Assembly (NCBI GenBank): GCA_023053545.1 | Contig: JAKZAN010000004.1 | Span: forward strand, 6,634,001 to 6,698,000 | DNA: 64,000 bases | Direction: 5' to 3' | DNA from: Lepidurus packardi | Lineage: Eukaryota > Arthropoda > Branchiopoda > Notostraca > Triopsidae | In this document: in pieces, positions 38,783-47,917 of the stretch | Position numbering within the stretch: the first letter of the stretch is position 1 | Layout: every line of letters starts with the position of its first letter | Program-made: the position numbers and the translations under genes | The notes under the pieces: generated by a model | What the model was told of the DNA's origin: nothing | What the model saw: the letters and a program-made list of their open reading frames with translations, nothing else | Databases searched by the model: none

Positions 38783-41700
38783 GCCCCTTTGTTCGATCAT
38801 GTATAGGCAAAAGGCGTGAGAAAGCGACAACAGGTGCTGTGATAGTTATTAGGCAGAAATTTTCCTACCCAACTGAAGGCGGGAAAAATTTTAAATTCCA
38901 TAGTTTGCTCACGTCCCTAGAACATCTTACAATTTTCGACACTTGTAATAGCAAATAAGTGTCCGGAATCAAGTTTCTTTTAGGAAAGGGGAAGGAGGTT
39001 TGAAATGGGATGCAGGGGGCCTGGGTATTACGCCAGCGTGAATAGGGAAGAGAGAATACAGTACAAAAAGAAGGGCAAATCTACATCTTTTGAGCTTTTT
39101 ATGCCCCCAATCTTGCATGTCTATAAAATAAGCATAAAAATGGCAATGGCTGACTTGATTGTCGCCCTGACGAGCAAAAAACGTCTGCTTTCTGGCTCCT
39201 GCAAACGGCGGGGAGCCTTACGAACACGTGAGACCATTTGCTATGCTACTATAAGCTGGACTGCATGACATTGACAGATCCCGTGACATGTCGTGGACGT
39301 AAGGGCAGCCAGGTCAGAACGTCTCGCATGCTAAAAACGAACAAAAAGGTGTGCATAAGAAAGTAGGAAACAATAAAGAGACAAGAGTACCAAAAAGCAA
39401 ACAATCATGGCATTGAAAGATGGCGTTTCTTATTCTTTGTCATTAACAAGAGAAGAGAATATAACAGAAACTGAGCCAACTGACCTTTTGTTTCGCACAT
39501 TTACCCCATTTCTAACCCTATACAGTCTACACGTATATATCCAAACCCTACTGCAATTTTCCATGCTCGGTTTAGTCTTAACATGACCTGTGTGTAATGG
39601 AAGCTTAGCTTGTAATCCGATTACTATGAGCTCTCGTAATTCACTTTTTTGCTTGCCACCGTGCTCTCCTGTACTCGTCTATACGGAACTGACCTCATCT
39701 GCATTTACCCAACCCTTGCAAGGGTTTGTGCTGAGGGATGCCCTGTACAACCTAAACCCTTTTTGCTGTACTATAGTACGAACCAAAAAACCCCGGCCAA
39801 GATTCGAGTTACCGAATGAAGAGGAGCATTCAGCATCGCAAGTAAACACAACCCCTTGCATTTCAATGAGATCGAGATCACCGACTTGTTCGTTAAGAGG
39901 TTAAATAGCATGAGAGACATTGTTGCAACGCCCCAACATGGGGCGAGATGGGGGATGATGCCTTGGTTGGTGCATCTCCCACTCAGTGTTGTCTCTGTCC
40001 CTGTCTACTGTCTCTTATATTGTCCCGCTTTTCGAGCCCCAGTTTGTATAAGCTGCTTAGCTAAAACAAGGTGCTGGATGTAAGCTAAATGAATCCAGCA
40101 CCCGAAACCGACACCTGTGACGGTCCCTTCTTTGAACATGAGGATGGGCTCGTGGCGTGCTCTCCATATCTTAAAACGGTCTTAGCAAAAATATTGCTCA
40201 AGCTTGCGTGTGCCTCATACTTTTGATTTTCTCTCCCATATCCAAAACTTCTTGCATACGTAACATGTATAGCTTTTTCCTTTCCCTTTTTGTGCGAAAG
40301 CTTTATTCGTCGACTTGCAGAAGCAAAAGCTCGTGCGAATCACCTTCTGGCATGGAACATTTTCTTTTGTTTTTTTGAATCCAACCCTCTTGTCCAAGAC
40401 TTGGCTGCGAGGTGATTCTTTATTTCCAGGCTCGATAGCTTTTAAGTGTTAGGGGAGGCCCTTGTTTGGAGACAAAACTTTTGGAATTTATATGTGCTGA
40501 AAGTTTTTGACTCTATACACGGATTTATCGCTGAAACTGTTGTGAAAGACTGTTTTCGGGTTGTTATATATACAAGATATATAAAGTTTGAGCTTGCAAA
40601 CAAAGGCTCGCAGTTATTACGCCAGGACTAGTTTATTGAAAGGGAAGCTCATTTGCGTATGTGCTAAAACATTCCCAAATAAGGACGGGGAGGGGGAGGC
40701 GAACCTTATTGTCAGGTATTGTGCGTTCAACCGCCCGGTGACTTTGTAGCTCGAGCTTGATATACACTTTCCGACTTGAAGCAGAAGGAGAAATTGCTCT
40801 CACTAAATTGGTTCAGTAGTCGGTGGTCCCAGTCCACTTTCATGCATTGCGCCATGTCGTGACAGCTCAACTTTACACTTAAAACGGGGAGGGACCAAAT
40901 GTAAATAAGCTACGGAAGCTTCGCGGTGCAGAAACGCTTCGCATGCTTCTTCACTCTATACCTTTACCTCAGACGGTATTCTGTCGGTTTTGTTTTCTGT
41001 TTTTAGTTATAGAAATATGTATAAAATATATGTGAATATAATACATGTATAAATATATATGTTAAAATAATTTGTTTTTAGGTATATGGATAAAATTTAC
41101 ATATACTGTATAATCAAAATGCATATAGCAAAAGCTCATGCAATTGTTATTTCATCCAACAGTTGTACGAGCTGAGTGCTCCTGTAATTTGCCTACTTGT
41201 ACTTCGTACTTTTCACCCTAATCGCATTCAGCAAGACAATAATCAATCTTAGCAGCGCGAGGAACCAAGTTTACTTGTATTTCGAGATCTTTAGGCTATT
41301 TCCAAGTTAATAGAGGAAATATATGCATACTCATAAAGTTGTACGGGCAAAAGCAGTAATATGAGAGTGTGTGCGATCCAGGAATCAAATAAATAACGTT
41401 TCCAGAAGCATGTGTGGAGAGAAATAGAGAGAGAAAGATTGTATTTCGGTATGGAGTTTTTCAGTCAAAAGCGAATCAAGTTACTTGACTTTCAAATAAT
41501 TGCCGCGGCACGAATTGATATTCCGGAGGAAAATTGAGAGCTGGATGAGTTTTCGCCATAGCTTGAATGCTCCCTGTGACCAGGAGCATTATGGGATGTT
41601 GCATTGGGAGAGATTGTTACGAGGGCGTTGGTGCTGGTCAACAGGAACAAAAACTCATTTCCGGATGTCCTCTCCGGAAATGTTGAGTCGTATCCTTCTT

Positions 41701-43089
41701 TTTTCTTGACGCCCATACCGCGAGCCCTTCCCTGTACCGGTATTTTAGCGTCGCCTGTTGCTTTTTTTTTATCTCCGTACAGTCAAATTGAAGCAAAAAG
41801 GAACTGCCAGCTTTCGCTTTTCCCTACCATGTAAGTCAATTGGCATGCAGGGCAAAGCCCATCAGGTCATCGTCACTTGTATGGCACAGGTCAGCATGCC
41901 ATGCATCGAGTGTTCCGGTTTTGATTCCCGTGGTCAGTGAAACTCTGTATACATACGTATGTGTGGGTAAATATCCTCTAGTAATAGCCTTCCGGCATTC
42001 CTTTTCCCATGCTCCCTTGGCCAACTTTCCGTGTCAATGATGGACTTTATGAGAGCTGAACTATTCAATTATTTTTGTATTTCGTTTATGAAAGGACATA
42101 AACCCATTTTATATCATGAAAACGGGTGGCGTCGGGAAGCGTGCAACTTGATGTAACTATCAAAGAGTCATCAGCTTTTAATGAAGTGCTTTCCACACTT
42201 TCTGTGCACCTCGCCAGACAAGCCATTCCTAAAGGATTGCGCTACGTGCAGTATGCAGATTGTCAGCTAATAGCTACTAAGCACACACAGTCGTAGAGCG
42301 CATTGGCGAACACCACATGCAAATGCAGGTTGATATCCTAGGGATGGTTTTGTGTCCTGGCCCTGGCTTTTTGGCGATTTGGCTAACAACAGCAGCGGAG
42401 AGTTTATGGTTTCGGTTGTGCATGGCTTACTGCTTCCCGGGACTTATTCCTGCTTGCTTCCATGAAAGTTGACCAGGGACATTCCAGTTCCCCTCCCATT
42501 TTCCAAGTGCAAAGTGGTGGAACCTACAAAGAATAATAATATAAAGGAATGGGAAACAATAGGATTAGGAAAACTCATTAAAGGCATTTAATGAATGAAG
42601 GATGCCTCTCTGCTTCATGTCGCGCTGCAAGAGCTACCTACCACAGCGTGATCTATAACGTGGCCCCGATGAGTGTGTTTGTGTGCTGGGCTCGCTCAGC
42701 GGATTCGTAAAGTCTGCACATGGCACTATGTTAGAAGAGCAAAAATCTTTTAATAGTTGCTATTATTACGTTTTTCTTTTTATTTATTGTTGCTCAGCAT
42801 CCGAGCATGTAAAATCGTGGGAAGGACGCTATGTGCATGCTGGCAGGGTAAAAGCAAGAAGGGGGCAATTTGAGGGTAATCAATATTTCATTATCAACGG
42901 GCAAGTCTCAAAATCGAGCAACTTTGATAAGGCATATAAGCGTTTCCCCAACAATAGCTGTCATCCTTGTTGTCCGTCGGGCATCGACAGGGGCTTTTCT
43001 TTCTCGCTTGCTTGTTCGCCTTGTTGTTAGGAACGCGTAAGGGATGAAGCTTGAAGCTTTACCTAGGCGCCCATTTTTTTTTTTTTTAG
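38783..43089. other. Gene-poor tract, part 6: no supported gene
   Basis: About 4.3 kb with no recognisable product in any frame. An AT-rich block at about 40995-41115 is dominated by TATAT/ACATA words. Several open frames overlap on opposite strands and are treated as chance. Confidence 0.5.
40995..41115. repeat. AT-rich low-complexity block
   Basis: About 120 bp made mostly of TATATG, ATATAA and ACATAT words, in contrast to the mixed composition around it. It could be a matrix-attachment-like or simply degenerate repeat segment. Confidence 0.6.
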
Positions 43090-43287
43090 TATGTTGTGTT
43101 GTGTTTCCTCCTATGCATGAATGCAAGAGTGGATGAGTCTTTGGGAGCTCTGCGGCTGAACGAAGGGGAAACCAAGAGGATTTCATCTCCTGTTTCTGAT
43201 GGTGACGGAAAAGCAAACGCGCATCCGCCCAACGGAAGTTACGCCGTGCCGTTGCCCGTGTTTTGGGGGGTGACGATGTTGATTTGA
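43090..43287 (+). other. Candidate exon at the end of the gene-poor tract
   Basis: A long T tract ending TAG gives a strong acceptor. The following frame stays open for 65 codons and is more GC-rich than its surroundings. From the ATG at 43117 it reads MNARVDESLGALRLNEG and later PPNGSYAVPLPVFWG, ending TGA at 43285-43287. A GT within the final G run could serve as donor instead. No family is recognised, and a 186-codon frame on the opposite strand overlaps it, so coding status is uncertain. Confidence 0.28.
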
Positions 43288-43346
43288 TTAGTTGTGGATG
43301 ATTACCGGTTTTTTCTCTCGCCTTTCGGAGCATTTTCCTTTTTTTA

Positions 43347-43359
43347 CCCCCCCCCCCCC
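43347..43359. repeat. C13 homopolymer
   Basis: Thirteen consecutive C residues, the third such run in the tract. Confidence 0.95.
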
Positions 43360-43866
43360 TCGCTGTAAGGAATAAGGTTTTTGTTTGAAGCTTCTGAGAT
43401 GCATGATTCTGGCTTTTATGCTGCGTTTTCTCGAGGATTACGGAAAAAAGGAGCGTCGCAAAGCGCAACAGGGCAGATTCTACGTCAGTCGTAAGGTTTT
43501 GGACTAGTTTCTTGTAGCTGAATGAGGCTTAATATATGTGCCGTGTTTTTGCCACCCTTTGCCGCCGCTGTATGTACTTTAGTATATGCAATGCGAATGT
43601 GAATTAGGGGACCCCGTAACGTAATTAGTAAGGAAAGAGAGGGCCAGGTTACTGGGCAAGGGCAGCTGAAGCATCAGAGCAGAATGAGAACAGTTTCCTC
43701 TCTAATGCTAAAAGGAGTTCTAGAAACCCAAGTCAGCTGAAGGTAAACAAGAGACTTGCTTTTAGGTTTCACTTTTATTCTTCTCCTTAAATTAGGGAAG
43801 TTCTGCATTGGGCAATTTATATATTAACATATGTTGTAGAAGGTTTACACATTAGTAACAAACTAA

Positions 43867-44526
43867 TTAACCCCAATCTAATGCAGATCCAGATTCTAAA
43901 ACACACGGCACTGGGGGTAGCAGGGAAGGGGGAAGATTAGGAAAGTTGGCCAAACTACATGGCAGAGAAAAATCCATAGCCCAAATCGACTGGTTTTCCG
44001 AATCCGGCGTTGTTTGTTGTGGTTTCCTTCGGCTTCGTCTAGCTTCGACGCTCGGGAAAGGTTTGGGAGTATTCACAAGCTTAGGAATTTTTATCTGGTT
44101 TCTCTCCTCAGCAGCCACTGTAAGAATAAAGCAAAAGAAAAGTAGACAGTGAAGTTGTAAGACAAAGAGCCAAATGAGAGAGGTTTTTATACCAGTGGCT
44201 TGTAAAGCAACAAAGTCCTGAGGTAGAAAATGTGAGAACCTGCATTCATTCCCATAAGCGCACTCCATTCCTCTAAAGAAACGCTTACAAGGCTGTTTGA
44301 GTTGCTCTTCTTGCAAAAGTGTCTTCGAATCTAAAAACAAAATGAATTAATTATAATAGTTACTCGGTTTTATGTTACAGCTTTGATATATGTTGCAACC
44401 TTTAAAGGCTTTGTAATGCTCTTCCTTCATTAGCCTATGATTCATGCCGTCATTGTGCTTTTTCCGACTGTGGATGTTGTCGGGAAAAGATTTCTCGCAA
44501 TAATCACAAAAGTATCTTTTGCCCAT
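43867..44526 (-). CDS. ZMAT5: ZMAT5, U11/U12 snRNP 20 kDa protein
   Basis: Three exons (44526-44400, 44330-44193 and 44117-43867) encode 171 residues; human ZMAT5 has 170. The protein is a component of the U11/U12 di-snRNP, which recognises minor (U12-type) introns. The N-terminus MGKRYFCDYCEKSFPD is a U1C/matrin-type C2H2 finger with Cys7, Cys10, His24 and His30. A CCCH finger follows (Cys57, Cys66, Cys72, His76; spacing C-x8-C-x5-C-x3-H) in the segment KQPCKRFFRGMECAYGNEC. The C-terminal third is Pro-rich and ends in LESGSALDWG. The first exon is fixed by the conserved start and lies close to the divergent NUDCD2 gene. Its own two introns have ordinary GT-AG ends. Confidence 0.95.
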
Positions 44527-44944
44527 TCTAGGGATTTAATTCAAAAAAGGGTCTACACAATCAGCGAAATGCAGATCAAAGGCTTCTTTGCCGCTCCTTG
44601 CTCACCATTTAGTTCTACCGCAGTACTTCTTGCGTCCTGCTCTGGATTTCGCTTATTTATTATAAAGAAACAAACTTTCCTTTATAAAGTTTATAAACTA
44701 AAGTTCGACATCCTTTTGACTACCGTGTTCCAAAACGTTTCGCTTGCGAAGTTTTTCAAGGAAACGTCGTTAGTGACTTGAGTTACACGCATTGCGGACG
44801 AATAATTTTTGTCCAACCTCCTTGATCTTGTTAACTGTATATACCTTGCGTTTTAGTAGGGTTTCTTAGGTGACCAAGGTTCCATCCAGATTGCTAGAAT
44901 TCTTCAATTTTCAGACGTTCATCTGGAAGGTAGGATAGTTAGTT
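44527..44944. promoter_or_regulatory. Divergent promoter region between ZMAT5 and NUDCD2
   Basis: 418 bp separate the two outward-facing start codons. No ORF with an independent signature is present. The region probably contains both promoters and short 5' UTRs. Confidence 0.5.
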
Positions 44945-45552
44945 ATGTTTTCGACGGAGTTCTCTACCTTTGAAGAACGGAGTGGCATCGTTCCGGCTAA
45001 CAGTTCATGGGGCAAATGGTGGCAGACGGTAAGTGAAGTTCATATTGAAGTAAATCTTCCTGAAGGAACCTCGGCCAAAGAAGTAAGCGTGGATATCAAG
45101 CCGCATCATATTTATTGCTCCGTTAGAGGACAAACCAAATTTGCGGTAAGCTCCGTTGTTCTATAATCTTCAAAGATGTTATCCATTTTTCTTACTTGTC
45201 CTGTTGTAGGGTGTGTTGTTCGCTCTTGTGCACCCTGATGAAACAGTATGGACGATCGAAGACCGAAAGCTTCTGCGTATTGTCCTCGTAAAGGCTTCGA
45301 CTCACATTAAAGAGGGAATGTGGGAGTCTTTATTGGTTGATGGTCAATTCGGGGCTGATCCTGCTACTTTGCACAAGATGCGTCAAAAATTGGACCTTGA
45401 ACGCTTTCAACTTGAGGTAATGAAACCGTTACTTATTTACTATCCACTTCAGTAAAATTACTTCTCTATTCCAGAACCCTGGCTTCGATTTCAGCTCAGC
45501 AAAACTTAACAAGGCTTATGACACGGTACCTGGTGTATCACAAAAACAGTAA
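44945..45552 (+). CDS. NUDCD2: NUDCD2, NudC/CS-domain co-chaperone
   Basis: Three exons (44945-45145, 45210-45416 and 45475-45552) encode 161 residues; the human protein has 157. NUDCD2 is an Hsp90 co-chaperone of the NudC family that stabilises LIS1 and other clients. The N-terminus FSTEFSTFEERSGIVP and the CS (p23-like) domain entry WGKWWQTVSEVHIEVNLP are characteristic. They are followed by VDIKPHHIYCSVRG, DETVWTIEDRKLLRIVL and the family tail MRQKLDLERFQLENPGFDFS. The start is the first ATG. A poly(A) signal follows at 45660. Confidence 0.95.
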
Positions 45553-45659
45553 AATTTTCGGCTGCGAACTTCGTGTGAGATGAAATGATGCTACTTAGTG
45601 AAGAATGTTAAAAACCCGTATTGTTTCCGTGTACAATCGTTTGATCTACTAAAAGGTGA

Positions 45660-45665
45660 AATAAA
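45660..45665 (+). terminator. Poly(A) signal AATAAA after NUDCD2
   Basis: Canonical hexamer 108 nt after the NUDCD2 stop, followed by a T-rich stretch. Confidence 0.7.
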
Positions 45666-45942
45666 GTCTTCTTTGTTTCTAGTTATTCGATCACCTAAAA
45701 CGGGACACCCTCGGAAGTTTTTCCGCTCTAATAATGCTATTGTCATTTCGTGAATCGTCATCTATGCAAATGAAGACCCAAGCGTCGAGATTCTATTGGA
45801 ACGAATCGACACCAAACTTGCTACACGGCGGTCTCCCAGCGTGCCACGCATTTTGTAAGCGTGTGAGTATACGTAGTGGTGAGAGCTGCTTTCTTGTCTA
45901 GCTGAGCTAGTTTTGGACTTCATTCGTTTACCGAATTTCAAC

Positions 45943-46822
45943 ATGAAGACTTCTCTTGTGTTCGTAATTGCTGCTTTGATTGGCCTTGTTTGCTTTAATG
46001 AGGCCTTCTTGCTAAAGAACCGATCGGAACATGGGCAGCGGTCGTTTGAAGAAGTACTGGAAGCAAAACTTGGCGTTGATAATCTGGAAAAACTGAAGGC
46101 CAAATACGGAGTTAACTCCATAGAAGAGTTGAAAGCTGTACTTGCTGAGAAATTTCCAAATCTTAACAAATTCCCTGGCTTGAAGCCAGCCCCAGCTAAA
46201 GAAGATCCTTCGGAAACTCGATCTGACCCTGCAAACTTCTCGCTAAAGAACCGATCGAAACATGGGCAGCGGTGGTTTGAAGAAGTACTGGAAGCAAAAC
46301 TTGGCAGTGATAATCTGGAAAAACTGAAGGTTAAATACGGAGTTACCTCCATAGAAGAGTTGAAAGCTGTATTTGCCGAGAAATTTCCAAATCTTAACAA
46401 ATTCCCTGGCTTGATGAAGCCAGTCCCAGATAAAGTTCCTTTGGAAGCCCCATCTGACCTTGCAAACGGTGATCAAGACTCGGACGAAGACGAAGACAGT
46501 TCGAAAGAAGATGAATACGATTCGGAAGAAGATAAAGACGATTCGGATGAAGATGAAGACTATTCTGATGAAGACGAGGAAAATTCACGAATTGCCGAAA
46601 AGAAGTCAGATGAAACCGAAGATCTCTCAGATGAAGACTACTTGGATGACGACTTCTCGAATGAAGACTATTCAGAAGAAGACGGATATGATTCCAACGA
46701 AGCTGGCGAGGACAATGATGTAAGAGCACGTTTGTTTTGATCCTAAATTCCAATACGTGCATGACATAAAATATTTCTGTTTATCTTAGTTTGACGACGA
46801 TGGCAAAGGAGACGACGAATAA
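45943..46822 (+). CDS. Secreted acidic protein with an internal 77-residue duplication, function unknown
   Basis: Two exons (45943-46719 and 46790-46822) encode 269 residues. I do not recognise the family. The first ~21 residues (MKTSLVFVIAALIGLVCFNEA) form a clear signal peptide; an upstream in-frame ATG at 45913 would bury it, so the later ATG is chosen. Two tandem copies of a 77-residue unit follow. Each has an N-R-S glycosylation sequon, FEEVLEAKLG, DNLEKLK, YGV, SIEELKAV and AEKFPNLNKFPGL, suggesting short amphipathic helices. The last ~100 residues are almost entirely Asp, Glu and Ser with many Ser-x-Glu sites, typical of Fam20C-type secretory phosphorylation and of calcium-binding matrix proteins. 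A cuticle, shell-matrix or haemolymph role is only a guess. The gene has its own AATAAA at 46965. Confidence 0.8.
46011..46472 (+). repeat. Tandem 231-bp coding duplication in the acidic protein gene
   Basis: Copy 1 spans 46011-46241 and copy 2 spans 46242-46472, an offset of exactly 77 codons. The DNA is close to identical over the first ~170 bp, with a 3-bp insertion (ATG) late in copy 2, and diverges towards each copy's end. This points to a fairly recent duplication or gene conversion. Confidence 0.85.
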
Positions 46823-46887
46823 TACGAGAGCGAGGAAAAATTAAGTGCTGTGACACTTGCTGCGAAACGATTTTGTGTGTAATTTCG

Positions 46888-46917
46888 GCACCCTTTAATT
46901 CAGCACCCTTCAATTCA
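46888..46917 (+). repeat. 15-bp tandem duplication in 3' UTR
   Basis: GCACCCTTTAATTCA is followed directly by GCACCCTTCAATTCA, and a third GCAC starts after it. It lies in the 3' UTR of the acidic protein gene. Confidence 0.75.
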
Positions 46918-46964
46918 GCACATTTAACACGAGTGTAAATCTAGTCGTTTATTTTTATTGGTTC

Positions 46965-46970
46965 AATAAA
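46965..46970 (+). terminator. Poly(A) signal AATAAA after the acidic protein gene
   Basis: Canonical hexamer about 145 nt after the stop codon at 46822. Confidence 0.65.
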
Positions 46971-47480
46971 CGTCGATTTGGGAAAATTAGCTATATATTT
47001 ATCTAAAGTACCATTTATTGCAATTAAAATTAGACGTCATCGTGGGGACCCTAGAAGGTATTTCTACGACTAATTATTACTCATTGTTACTAAAAGCCGG
47101 ACATCTGTTAGTCACGTCACGAATATTTTTCCTTGGGGATCGTATCACCTGTCCATTCTATCCGCTTTACTATGAATAATACATGAAAGTTTTTATATGA
47201 ATACCAGACCTTTTCTTGACCAGATGGTTCGTATAACTTCCCGCTATAAATTCGAATGGTAAAGTTTTTGCTGAATTTGAATTCCACACGCCACCTGGTG
47301 ACCCTTTCCTCAGTTTTAAATCACATTTGGAACGTAAAGCTGTTGATATACCGAGTGTGTTGAAAAGTATCTGGTACTAAAAATCATATTCATATATGTC
47401 AGTAGTTAATTAGGCACATGTACTATAACTAGGAATTTGGAACTTTAATGGGTTGTGGAGCGTTGTTCGCCTAGTTCGTC
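46971..47480. other. Intergenic region upstream of the small membrane-protein gene
   Basis: About 510 bp, AT-rich, with no supported ORF or repeat. It should include the promoter of the gene starting at 47481. Confidence 0.5.
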
Positions 47481-47796
47481 ATGTCAGACGATTTCCGTAA
47501 ACCGCGTCAAACAAGAGGTACTCCTGCGTTCAAAGCTGGGCACCGTTTTGCTTTAGCCGGCATAGCTTTTACAGTAGGATTTACTTTGCTATATGAGTAA
47601 GCTATAATTTTTAAACAATTAACTGTATTACTTATTTATGTTATTTAGTTTGGCTTTTGGGAAGTCGTGGACAAATTTCTTTGAAAGACATAATTTAAAT
47701 AAAGATCCAGCTGAGAACAAACGAACATTCATAGCTGGTTTGGAAGCTGACTATGCAAAGGTGGAGGAACCAGTAAATAATACCAAAACCGCATAG
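47481..47796 (+). CDS. Small single-helix membrane protein, probably mitochondrial
   Basis: Two exons (47481-47596 and 47649-47796) encode 87 residues. After a basic N-terminus (MSDDFRKPRQTRGTPAFKAG) comes one hydrophobic helix, about residues 23-38 (FALAGIAFTVGFTLLY). A hydrophilic tail follows with KSWTNFFERHNLNKDP and ADYAKVEE. This layout matches small inner-membrane subunits of respiratory complexes. The helix plus the F-Y/F-x-x-x-N-like segment is loosely reminiscent of cytochrome c oxidase subunit 6C, but the match is too weak to name it. Start context GTCATGTCAG is acceptable and the exon phases agree. It lies 120 bp upstream of SLX4 on the same strand. Confidence 0.68.
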
Positions 47797-47917
47797 TATG
47801 CCTTAGTCGTTATTCTACCAGTCTGAATGCTCACCAGCTTTCCGTTGTAATGTGAGTTGAATACAGTTTAGTCATTCTTATGGAGTTACCGTACCGTTTT
47901 AAACACCCAACTTGCAG

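Noticed and set aside
42908-43468. 186-codon open frame on the minus strand, the longest in the gene-poor tract
   Set aside because: Its product contains poly-Lys and poly-Gly runs from homopolymers, resembles no family, and overlaps a competing + strand frame with better exon signals.
44437-44781. 114-codon + strand frame
   Set aside because: It is antisense to the first coding exon of ZMAT5 and the adjoining promoter; the minus strand encodes a conserved zinc finger there.
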